A stretch of 64,000 nucleotides of DNA from Dendrophyllia cribrosa (taxonomy: Eukaryota; Cnidaria; Anthozoa; Scleractinia; Dendrophylliidae): the NCBI GenBank assembly GCA_024195265.1, contig JAJLRJ010000008.1, forward strand, positions 21,102,958 to 21,166,957. Reading direction: 5' to 3'. Each line of letters opens with the position of its first letter. Position 1 is the stretch's first letter. This document shows, in pieces, positions 1 to 13,100 of the stretch. The translations under genes were made by a program, and so were the position numbers. The notes beneath the pieces are model-generated. The model was given only the letters and a program-made list of their open reading frames with translations, ran no database searches and was not told the DNA's origin.

Positions 1-21
1 CAGTCCACCGGTAGCACTCAC
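1..21 (-). CDS. NF1: NF1 exon e54, cut by the window edge
   Basis: After a TTTTTAG acceptor, seven codons read VSATGGL in phase 0 before the edge. Human continues the previous exon with TSATGGLGS, so this is the next NF1 exon running off the left side. Confidence 0.88.
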
Positions 22-3000
22 CTAAAAAGAGGTAATTTAACGTCATTGTTTAACGAGAGTTACACTTGAACGACTAACAAACCAGTGGCCCACGGATTTA
101 GATCGAATTGTAGTTTAGAAATCTCACTATGACATCCCTGGTCCTAGTTTATAATTATTGGGGTGCTTTGACAAAATAGGGACATTCAAATAGGAGTATG
201 AGACAGAGAGTGACTTTTCACGAGATTATCACAAGATAATCATGTGCCAAATCCTTGCTACTGTTCTTTTTTACTAGTCATCAATATGACGGAGCTTGGG
301 CTTCGATAATGTTGCTGGTTTGAAATTCGGGGGATTGGCAACATGGTAAAAAGCTTGAGTATTATCGCATAAAATTCAGCTCAAGAACAAGTAATAAAAA
401 ACACGATTGTAAAAATACCTTGATAAAGCAGTCAAGAACCGTGTCCAGTAACTCAGTAACTTTTCCAACATTTCCCCAGATTGTGGCTTGGACTGATGGA
501 TACATGGTCTGTGGCAAGAAAGCAACAATTTTAACGGTTAGTTTAAATCATTGCATCTTTAAATAACATAACCTTTGATTCTAACTTACGTTTGAGTCTG
601 TAGATGAAATCCTCAAGTGGGAATGTACGCTATTGAGCAGTACTTTCCTGTGGAACTGTCTATTATGTTACACAGAAGGTTCATACTTTTGCGTCTGTGA
701 ATGAAGTTCTATAGTGGTGCTACTATTCAGATGAAAAGATACTCGGCAGTGGTAAACGGTTGTGTTGTTAATTATGATGCACAAGGTGTCTCTAGCTTTT
801 GAGTCTCGTCTGTCGGTGAATGAAATCCTACTGTGTGACAATTCAAATTAAAGCTATTGAGCAGTACTTTCCAGTGATGCTGTTTATTATGATGCACCAG
901 TTCGTTCTAACTTTTCAGTCTGTGGATGAAAACTTAATGTGTGACCTTCAAAATGAAAGCTACTGAGCTACTGTGATGCTGTTTATTATGATGCACAAGG
1001 TGATTCTAACTTTTGAGTCTGTTGATGAAATCCTCAAGTGTGACCATTTAAATGAAAGCTGTTGAGCAGTACTTTCCTGTGATAAGTGTTTATTATGCTG
1101 TACAAGGTGGTTCTAACTTTTCAGTCTGTGGATGACATCCTACAGTAAGACCATTCAAATGAAAGCTACTGAGCAGTACTTTCCTGCGGTACTGTTTATT
1201 ATGCTGTACAAGGTGTTCTAACTTTTAAGTCTGTGGATGAAATCCTAAAGTAAAGTGACCATTTAAATGAAAGCTACTGAGCAATACCTTCCTGTGATGC
1301 TGTTTATTATGAAGCACCTTTGGTTCTAACTTTTCAGTCTGTGGTTGAAAACTTAATGTGTGACCTTCCAAATGAAAGCTACTGAGCAATACTTTTCTGT
1401 GGTACTGCTTATTATGATGCAGAAGTGATTTCTAACTTTTGAGTCTGTGGACGAATCCTAGGAAGTGAAGGATTAAGCTGGAAAACGCACCCCTTTTTCT
1501 TTCACAGTCAGGTTGATCAGTTCTTCTAGAATTCGTGTCATTTTCACTTTCTGTGGATCATCAGCAGGGTACCTACAAAATCTAAACGATGATAATGTAT
1601 TAATGATTAAAGCCCTTGCATGGCACTTTTGGGGAGTACAGAGCTATGCGGCGGAGTACTTGAGTTATTTTCGGTCTGAGTAATCACCTATGTTTTAACA
1701 ACAGTATGAAAAGACATACGTCACACTTGTATCAAGGGAAACCGGGCAAATGTGGCTCAGTTTTGTTAAAGTTACTACATTTGAGCAATGAAACTATTAT
1801 TGACTTCAGATGGCCAAATTGGAGATGGATTGCAACTAGAAAAGGTTGGTCCAACGTTTTCAAATTGCGTGTGCCATACTCCTCCAAGTTTGCTGACAAT
1901 TCATGCACTAGCCTATACAGTAGTATCCTTCACCCAAAAAAAACAATCATCAAGAATAACAGGAAAATTGATCTGAAAATTAGATATTTTCACATACATA
2001 TTAAAAAAAACCTTTGGATGGAAAAATAATTCTTGAAAAAAAAAACCCTTCCTGTGACAATGTTGCTGTGAAACAGTCATAGCTCCCGTGAGCGCACACC
2101 ATTGGGAAGTAGTCCGTAACTGGAGCTGGAGCTGGAGCTGGAGCTGAAGCTGGAGCTGGAGCTGGAGCTGGAGCTGGAGCTGGAGCTGGAGCTGGCGCTT
2201 GTCAAGGCGGCCGTTAGCAGAGCTGTCTGCTTACGAGAATGTCCGCTCAGAGAGCTTAGTCTGTTTAAAAATTGTAAGTTATTTTGCACAGAAAAAAGAT
2301 CAAGGTGAAAATCACTAAAACCAACCTTGCTAGATTTGGCAGCCACGGAGCCATGTACTCCAAACACAAATGCTTCAGTTCAAAATCTGATTTCACAAAA
2401 CCTGCAATGCACTCTTCAAGAAACTGAAATGAAGAAAGCAATAAATCAACCACGGTACCTCCAGTGGGGCTGAGCCTGCACATAAAGGATTATTATGGTA
2501 TTTTTCGAAATGGGCTATTTCTATTTTCCCGAGCATTTTAATCCTCCCATATGCGAGCCCCTCTCCTAAATGGACCCTTGATCGTGGTTAATAGCAAAAA
2601 AAAAAACGTTTTGCTGCGTAGCACTCCCGTTGAATGGTAATATTGAAATTTGTTTGTTATGATCATAGGGACTGGTTATAAAACCTTGCAAACTTCAATG
2701 CCGATAACAAAGGAGCTACAATTCATGTTGAACCGCACTTCACCGTACACATCTTTGGTTTTTTGATCACACTTATGACTGAATAACTTAATAGCACCAT
2801 TTCTATTGGTCAGTTGCTCGAACAAAAGTTCAACATCTATTGTGTTGCGCACGGTAAAGGCCGAAAAACGATAACAAAAACATCGAACAAAGACATTTTT
2901 CAGGTTTCATAACCATTGTACTTTATTAACTATGTTATAAACGAGTGCTGAAAAACTGTTACAAATACAGTCAGATGTTTCGGGGAGAACCTCTTCATCA

Positions 3001-4955
3001 CAAACACTGATGAAGGAAGGATATCTAACCTCAAGTGTAAGCTGTGGTTCTTTAGCAGCAAGTTTTTCACTGATTCCAACAATAAACAGCGTGTTATTTG
3101 CAGGTATGCACAAACCTGAAGATCATAAATAATGATAGTTATCGAAATATAAATACTTACTAAACTTCACGAATGGTGTAAATAACACAAATGTTGGTCC
3201 TACCTATTCTAACTTGAAAAGCAGCAATGCTTGATACACTTTACATCAAATTACATTACATCCGTCTCAGAGAATAACAAACTAACCTGTCCCCTCCAAC
3301 AGCCTTTCCTCTATTTTCAGGTTGAATGACTTGGTCACCGAACACAGAAGATTGTAGGCAGCTAGTCGGAGACTCGGGTCTGAAGTACCAAGGTTCAGTA
3401 AAGCCTAAATGAAAAACAGTTTATGGCCTTACTCTGAAAGCGACGGAGTACTTAATGTTGATGACAATACCTGGGATGGATGAATACTCGCTCATTTGTA
3501 TGCTTTAGAGTTGACAATAAGATATTTTTCCCTTCAGTTCTGACCATGCTTCAACAACCTCTCACACAACGAATTCTGTTTTTGCACATTGAAATAAACG
3601 TTGATGCGTTATTTAGGAGCTGTGCCCTGTTTTTTGTTAGCACTAGAAACTCCCTTATAAGAACGTTACCAAAGACTTGCTCAAAACACCTCTCATTGCA
3701 CCACCTGGCCCCGGTTGTTCCAAAGATGGATAGCGCTATCCACCGGATAAATCACTATCCGGTGGATAAGTATTAACAAAATCCATTGTGTTATCAGCGC
3801 TATCCACCTTTTGAACAACCGGGCCCTGAATAAGTGTATTACCATGTTAAGTAACGTTCCAGGGACATCCTTTGGTTTGATCTTTTTACTTGTAGCTGTG
3901 GATGAATCCTAAAAGAAAGGCAACAAAGATACCAAATATCGTAAGTGGTACAGAAAAAAAGGAGCACCTTACTCTAACGAACTGGATCAAGATATGCATT
4001 AATAAGCAGTCTCTATTCGGAAAGCTCTTGAGTACAATTTGGACTGATAACACCAAGCAATAGCAAATTTTCAAATGGCTAAAAAAAATGGGATTTCTAG
4101 AACTAGCTTTTGAAATCTTTGGTGATTCTCATTGCACACTTTTTCCTGTAATGAGTTATAGGGAGAGTAACTTAGGAGTCCGATGTCAAGTGGAACAAAA
4201 GTTCTGTTCCTTTCTCCTACCACTTTCTTTTCTTTTCATTATATGTATAGTTAATTAATGTCATATACTACTTTTATATGTTTTGCAATTGTTTGTTATC
4301 AGTGGCGAATTCATGAAATTAAAAAATAAATGAAAGTAGAAGTCTTTATTCTCTTACATCGAAAGCTCTTTTCTTAGTCAAATACCGTCACTTATGTCAA
4401 GGATTGCACGCAAGTATTGTTTGACAAATACTTCATATTTGACTGAGTTATTTCTCATTTTCATATTACTTCATATGTAACATAATTACGCGTGTTATGG
4501 TGAACTCTTATAGATGAGGACACTTTGTGATACCAGTCATGGAGTAGCGCGACGTTCAATCCTGGACATATGCCATTTCAGATTCGCTTTTAACATCTTA
4601 TCAAGGCAATTACAAGGTCATTTTCATACAAATGGTTTTGTACCATGCTTTGTTACGAAACTGAGAGCACCTCGGACATATCCTATAGATTATTTTTTCA
4701 AAGACAAATGTATTCTTACGGGTTGTGAGAGCTGCCATCTTGTCTTGACGTGCGTTACGGCTTGTACAAGCTGCTCGCTTTCACTGCACATCAAAAGAAT
4801 CCCTGGACCAACATTCACAAGTTTTAGCAAGCAAAGGTTCTCATCCTCCACAGTGGCCTGAACGAAAACAAAATAACAGCTATAACGAGCCATGCTAGCA
4901 GAACAGTAAACAATGGAATCCATAACACGACTGTTGGAGAGCCTTCTCGTCCCTT

Positions 4956-4990
<35 letters not shown>

Positions 4991-7900
4991 CCTCCCCTAC
5001 TTTCCCTTCCATCAGGCAAGCTATTTTTTGGCTTCAAGCTGTAACAAATTATACAAATTCCTAGTTTTGCATGTTTTATAATTTGGCTTCAGATTAAAAA
5101 GTATAAGATTTGTAATACTAGAGAATAGCGGTGTTAGCAACTACAGTTTCAACTGGTCACAATGCTGCCCCTTGCAAACTCCAACCCCTTAAGAGGGGAC
5201 TGACTCCATCAAATACTACCTACATCCCTGGTACCATAAAAACTGACAAGACAAAGACTTTTCTTCACGTTTAAATGAACACAAACTGGGAGGAGGGATT
5301 TGCACGCATATCATATTCAAAGGGGATGGTTATGGACCCTAATAATAACAGGTGTGGTTAGAATAAGAGCAGTTTACAAAAGAGTGCCGTAAAACCAAAA
5401 CCACAGTGACCACTCTGGTCAATCACAATGGACGCAGCTATTCTAATGAACCAATCAGAACTCGGAAGCAAATACATGTTGCCGCGCCAAGCGCGGGAAA
5501 ATGCGCGCAAACAAGTCATGATTGGTTTTGATTCTTGTTCTGATTGGTCGAGAAAGTGGCGCGAGATGTTTCAGCCAATCACAAAGCGCAGAAATGCAAA
5601 ACCAAAGCATTTGCGAAATTACTTTCGACAAATCAATGTTTTGTGCTCTGGTAAATTAAAAAACCTACCCCTTTGACTTCCGAAGCATAGAACACATCAT
5701 TAAGGATGCTGGAATAACCCAACACTCTATGCCTTTCTGGAGTTGTGATTTGAACTGACGTGGGACCAACCTACAGACATAAAAATGTACAGTCAATGTT
5801 GTGCGAGTAATGGTTACTGTTCATCATAATTATTAAGAAACAAAAATTTAGTGTGGTATAGTTTGTTTTGGATTGTAGTCATTTATGATGAATATCCCAA
5901 TATCTGCTAACTGTTGTTAGTATATACTGAAACAGTGGATAGCATTGTTGGTGCGCTCTGATTGCCTACTGAAACTCGGAATAGCAAATGCTATTCACCT
6001 CCCAGCAATTTGCGCGCGAAAATTGTAATCGTTGACAGGAATAAATGAGTTAAAAAGCATCATTTTCGTTATATTATCTCACTGTTCTTTGCGGCTCGGT
6101 AAATATCCACCATTATCCACCTTCACTTCGGTGAATAGTTGTTAAGTATTCATATCAACTGGTTACCTGTGTGTCATAATAGCCCAATTTCCATATACTA
6201 AAATTCAACTTCAAACAAAAGACATCACTACGAGGCTTAGGGGAATAAACCACATAAATCCCTACTATCATTCCCCTAAGCCTCGTAGTAATGTCTTTTG
6301 TTTGAAGTTGAATTTCAATATATCGAAATTGGGCTATTATGTAGCAGGATTGTCGGCTAGGTATAGTGGATTGCCATTTACTAAAGGGTTGACTATAGAA
6401 CCTATTTTCTGTTGCTGTGTTGTGGTTCTTCACGTTTAGTCACATGTCAAGATTACAACTTTGAGGAGATTATTATTAAAAAGAAGCAGACAATTACCTT
6501 AACAAGAACATTGCTTCTCGTCGACACCCTGAAAGCTGGGAAAACCTGTTAAACCAGACCATACGTATTGTAACTGTTACTGATTCATAATTTAAGAACA
6601 AATGAACAGTGCTCAGCACATGAGAGAAACCCAACAAGAATACTTTGATTTTGATGAATATTTGACAACTGACTAGAACACGTCAGGAATTGAGGACAAC
6701 TTGGGTAGGCGCCTCGCATGGGGCTTCGCGTACCAATCACACTTTATTCCGTTGGTACATCTTATTTTGTAAGCTTGTGTCAAATAAAGTTAAAAAAACA
6801 ACAACAACAACAACTGTTGATGATGATAAAATTAGATTGCAATAAGGACAAGAAGTAAAGTTTTCCAAGTCGTCTCATAATTCTGACTAACAATCATCAC
6901 TGTCATTTACCTTCAAGTCTTCCTCGAGGGACAAAGTAGAGCTTGGTAACTTGAGTTCACTGCAACATATGTACTCATGCAACTTACTCAGTGACTCACA
7001 TACTCGCACTACTGAGCGGCCCTAAATCAGTGGAAAATAACAACAAACAAACAAAAGGTTAACGTTTTGGGGGATAACTTCGTCTTGGCAGGGAGACATG
7101 ATGGAAGTAATAAATCAAACACAAGGAAGCGTGTTTCATCGAAATATCAAAACATCGAGAAGTGGGTTAAAAAACGAGGCGCAGCCGAGTTTTTTGTTTA
7201 TCAACTTCGAGGTGTTTGGATGCCTGATGAAACACTCTTTCGAGTGTTTGATGTAGCTTCTCAAACCATTCATAATTCTTAGAGAAATTGAAAGCAATAG
7301 TTCATCAAATATTATGGAAATTAGTCTCCCATATTTAAACCTCCTTCACGGTAGTGATTTTCTTTGTTTTCTCTTCATAAATTATTAACAAGTTTAAGAA
7401 GGATGCCATTCTGTGAGTGAGGTGCGGGATTGCGGAAAATTTGTTCTATTTTTTTCAATTCTTTTTAGAACGAGGCATTGAAACAATAAGCTCTACTCTT
7501 ATTCAATGAAACGCAAATTAGTATATTCCAATTTTCTGCAATCGCGAACCTTGGAGCATTCTGTTCAGTATCTGTCAGATCTGATCTCTTTCTTGAAAAG
7601 TGTTTGTGCTTATGACGTCTGGGAAACAGCAACGTCCATACAATAAGGGGTACTTCAGAGAGGATATTTCACTTGTTGCTCACTGACATATAACAAGTGC
7701 AAAATACGTTCACCTTGTAAAATATATACCCCTTATTTAACATATTATGAACATATTATGAGTTGCACTGTCCCAGTAACTCGAACGATCAGGGAATCAC
7801 AAAACTGATTGACTTACAAGTTATCAGAGAGTTAAACGTTAAGTTCCTGCCAATACAAAAGCAGGAAAACTACTTTCGGTTTTGAGTTATCCTTATTCTA

Positions 7901-10161
7901 CTGTAATTCTACCTACAATAAGACTCTCTACCTGTCGCTGCTTAGCTTCTCTGCTATCCTCTGTGTGCAAATTGAAAAAAATGTTTCTACTAAAGCTACC
8001 TTGAGAGGGGCCAAATGGCGTTCATTGTACTTGGCATACTGTCGTAATGAGCTGCTGCAGTTGTACAAGTAAGCTGCCATTAGATTTTTCACTGCTGCAT
8101 CGGGAACGACTGTTAAGAGCTTTGAAACTGTGGACGGCTGAAAGAAAACAAAATTCCATCAAAGAAAAGATACAAAATACACAGTAAAGGCCGACCATTT
8201 TGATAGAAGTCTAAGTTTTACGTGGTTTAAGAGACTAATCCTACCGATACTATAGTATTGTAAGTAGCCAATCGAATGTTCAGACTACAGCTTCATGTGC
8301 AATAATCACAATCAAATTGTAAATGGTTTCGACAGACTACTAATTATTAACCAATCAGAAATTGAGCTCGACAGCATGTGACTTAATGTGGTCATCACAG
8401 CGATCACAAAGAGTAGTGTTCAGTTACCGCTATCTCATGAAAATCGCTGGCTCATGATTGGGAAAAACAAAAGGAGACTTTACTGTGGGGCTTTACATAT
8501 TTGCTAATGAATTTCTTAGAAAAAATAGACAAATGTGTACTTAAGGTAAGGAGTTAATGCTGGGCTTTCCACTTACACTAAATCTGTTCTCTAAGGTCGT
8601 ATGTGTAAAGTCGACAACTAGCTCCCAAGGCCTGTCGATGCAGCTCTCTAGCGTCAATAATGCATGGTAGATGAGAAGTTCATCGTTTATTTGGTCAACC
8701 CTGCATGAATGCAAGCAAAATCACCACATTTATTAAACAGCCAAAACAAAGTCTAGCGTATTCCCTTCTGGCAAAAGAAATAACAGCTCCAACAGAGTTG
8801 TTTTTCAAGAAACAAGAGGCTCCAAGTAGCCTATACTCATGCGCATGCGTAAGAAAGTTTTATGGTATATTTTAAACAAGATTAAAAGATGTCCGACATG
8901 GAGAAGAGTTCTCCTTTCATTCAGTCATTGTTCCTGCAAACCACATTGTTCAGTACCATTGAATGTTTTATAAATAAAGGCTGTACCACAAGAAAGCCAG
9001 TGATTTTTCTGTGTGTTATATATACCTAACGTGAACACTAGCAATGTAACGAGGGTTTTAGGAGACGGTATCGTGACACCTCACTTTTGCAAACGTTATT
9101 GTTTAGCACAATCGTGACACAAGAAAAAGGGAGGGCAAACCTTAACTAATGCAGCTCAGCGCATGAGTAATGTTGTCAGGTTGCCCGTACCCTGGACCCT
9201 ACCTAACTACAAGTCATTAAATGGAAAAAAATGAATGTATTAGTCTTGGCTTCTGTTCTCAAGCAAACTGATGATGAGAAAAAACAAATCCAATTTGGAG
9301 TGTTACAGTGCGACACGCCTTACCGTGAGCACTCAACGAACGTTTTTACAAGTTTCCACGATATCACCAACTAATTCTTATCATCATTTTCGTAACTGCG
9401 GATACGCGTGAAGCAATAAAGTGAATAAAATTTTTGTATTTTGTAACAAACTTTACAATCCTGTGACAAACACGAAGCCACAAGATTACATTCCACCCTG
9501 CTCACCTTTGTGAGGAGGCGTGCAGGTCAATTGAATTCGCGCTCTCTGATTGGCCAACTTGTTAAAAAGTTTGTTGGGTGCTCACAGTAGACTAAGGTGC
9601 GTCGCACTATAAAAGTGTTAAAAGTAATTACACAATTGCTTTGGTTTTGCATTGCTACGCTTTGTGATTGGCTAAAAAATCTCGCGCCACTTTCTTGACC
9701 AATCAGAAGTAAAACCAAAACCAATCGTGACTTGCTCGCACGCGTTTTCCCCATCATGTAATTGCTTAGAGCTCTGATTGGTTCACTTGGATTGTTTACG
9801 ACTGCTGTGATTGTTCAGAGTAATTACTTTGGTTTTGGTTTTAGGACACTCAATTGAAAACTGCTCTAAAAGCCTATTAAACTTCAATTCTACATGTATT
9901 TTGATGATTTGTAAAACAGCACCTGAATCGTCTGACAATGTAGTAAAACACAGGATGTCCTGCTTTCGAATTTCCACCCTTCAGTAAAGACAATAAAAAC
10001 AACAACTTGATTAGCTAAACGCTTTCTTCCTTCCTTTACTGTATTCATATTTAACTCTTACAATCACAGTCAAGGCACGACTCGATAAATCTATTTAACA
10101 TCTGATGTTTTAGATCAACAACACACACGAAAGGCACCAGATTATTAGATAAAAAAGGGGT

Positions 10162-10197
<36 letters not shown>

Positions 10198-13100
10198 GGA
10201 GTGGAAATTAAACATTTTGTTTTATCAGCTAAGTTGATAACTAAAGGCAATCAGCCAGTGGTTGATAAGGTAGTTGATAAGGTAAATTAGAGATGCAAAA
10301 GTCGACATTTCAAGCGCTAGCCCCTCATCTGGGCGCCCCGGTAGTGTAGCAGCTCTGCTATTGTTTTTAGGGCTAGGGTCCATAGTTGTGTTGTTTGTTC
10401 TATTGTTTACTCGAAGGGTATCGAACCAATGGTGTGAGACCTTACGAGAGCTGCTACATCCGCTCATCAGAGCGAATCCTGACGAAATGCTAGCGCACGA
10501 AATGTCAGCTTTTGATCAATCATTTACAGTGGTCAATTTACCTTATCAAGTCAGTTCATAAAACCAAGATTATTAGAGGAGCCGTAGCAGTGGTTCCGAG
10601 TTTTTGTCTGTGTATTTAACTATATAAGGTGTCAGACCATTCAAATGAAAACAGCTGAGAAGTGCAGTTGTCTCCCGTTATCTCCAATACCACACGTTAA
10701 AGTTCTCTAAGGGTTAACTGGGCCCTACCTGATAAAATACATTTGAACTTTTGATGGCCTGCAAATCGTCCCGACTCTCCTCAGCATGCCGCGCCATGAA
10801 CTCTTCGAATCGTGCACTGTCTTGCCACCGTCTAAACGTCAAACAGAAAACAAACAGCTTTGTTGTTTTTAACCCTAACGGTTACACGCGACGATTCGCA
10901 ATGACGATTTTTAGCGCAACAAAATTAACGACAGGTATGTTACACGAAACAACTTGAGTAAAATTCGTGTTTTTGCGTTGCAAGTTTTTGAAGCTGATTC
11001 AAAAACTTCGCAACGCAAAAATTGCGAAAATCGTCCGCGCACCCATGTTGCGCTAAAAATCGTCGTTGCGAATCGTCCCGTGTAACATCACCTTTAACTC
11101 CCAAGAGTGCCAAACATAAAACTGAATTACAGTAAAATCCCACATTTTATTTTGTAAAACATTGTGAAACAAATGGTACCCTGCAAAAGTACTGCCAAAG
11201 AGGTTTCATTTGAATGACACAATTACTTGAAACACTTGGCTCAAGGTGAGAATTCGCCATCCAAGGTGCATGGCTCTCCCTCCTTCTCAATGTTGAGTCA
11301 AACTGCTTTTAACATTGCAGGTCATTACTATTAACATCGAGTAGAAGGACCGAAAGAAGTGTTTCAACAATTATGTCCAATGCAGTGGCCAATTAATCTT
11401 ATCAACTTAGTTGATTAAAAGAAATGTTTATGTTGCCTTTACTCTTACAATAAAATAAGTTCTCTTTTTATAAAAGATTACTTGCTATTACAACAATGTG
11501 GCTAATATTATCTTTAAGATATTTGTGTAGCTGTTAGGTTACTAAAGAGTTGTTATGGTGTTCAAAACAAGGTTTAAACCTACGCATGAGAAAAGTGATT
11601 TTTCTGCTGATCAGGTGGTCCAAGATGAGCAAGAAGAGTAGACATTTTCTCGAAAGGTCTTCTTCCAAACGTCTTAAATTCACTGAAAAAAAGACAGAAG
11701 TATTAGCCACTTACATCACGTGCCAGATGCTAAGTACGTCTTAGGTGCTTATCGTTTGTCAGAACTGGCCAGCCAGACTGCTCATTTCATTAATAGAATA
11801 CACCTTTTTGAAGACTTGTTCCTGCAAGTCCTTGAAAAAGATGCTTGCTATGTACGAATTGACCTGACTGGATGGTAGGAATTGACCGGCCCGGCTACCG
11901 CGGCCAGTTCTAAAAAATGGCACAAAGAAGTCTAATGAAAATACCGTACCAACAAACCTCTGGCCCGCTACTTGCACAGTATAATATATCATAAAAAAGA
12001 TAGGACTCTTCATAACATAAAAATATACAATATAATACAATAAACATACATAAAAACTACGAAAAAATACAGAATAAAATTATCTAAAAACGACTGGTCC
12101 TTAAAAACACTCTTGATGTCACGCACAACTGAACAACAACATTTTATTTTTACACGGGGTAGTGAACCAGCTAACGTTCTAGCGTTAGATGAACAGCTAA
12201 TTTACCATGATTAAAAAAAATAAAATATACTAAGAAATAGAATCAAGATGCTAGGCATCACAATATTAAAACATTTAAAAAAAATTACAAGTTAAAATTA
12301 GTAATTCTTCAAAGATTCGATTTCTAGTTTGTTTAAAATTAAAATCTATTTTTTTTATTTAAAATCTAATTTGTTTAAAAACTGAAAGACAGTTATTATG
12401 TAGGAGAAGATTGGTGGTAGATAAGGTGTTGTCCAGGACCCAAGTGCTGCCTGCCATGTGCAAGGTCAGTCAAGGGGGCTAGGCTTGTGTCAGCGAGTGG
12501 CATATAAGACCATGACACAGCAGCATGTACTTATGCCAAGCTCCTAGAAGGTTGATCAGCAAGGGATGTCACCCAATCTAACCAACCCCAGCATCACTTC
12601 AGCGTGGAACTGAAGGGTTGGCGCCACGATTGCTTTTATTTTGCGTTAGTCCGCTCTGTGATTGGTTAAATCCTCGCACCAGTTTCTCCGTTGGCTCGTG
12701 TATGACTTTACCAATTTTACCTTCCTACATCTGGGTAACCCTGCAATCGACTAGCATCCCATCGAGGTTACGTTTTGGCAGAGTGGGCCCCTGTGACTCG
12801 TGAATGACTTTACCAATTTTACCTTCCTACATCTGGGTAATCCTGCAATGGACTAGCATCCCATCGAGGTTAAGCTTTGGCAGAGTGGGCTCCCTGTGGC
12901 TCGTGTGCAACTTTACATTATTTTACTTTCCTACATCTGGGTAATCCTGCAATGGACTAGCATCCCATCGAGGTTAAGCTTTGGCAGAGTGGGCTCCCTG
13001 TGGCTCGTGTGCAACTTTACATTATTTTACTTTCCTACATCTGGGTAACCCTGCAATGGACTAGCATCCCATCGAGGTTAAGCTTTGGCAGAGTGCGCTC

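Noticed and set aside
2077..2367. Serine-rich minus-strand open frame
   Set aside because: It is the (GGAGCT)n microsatellite read as codons, in an NF1 intron and overlapping exon e51 in another frame.
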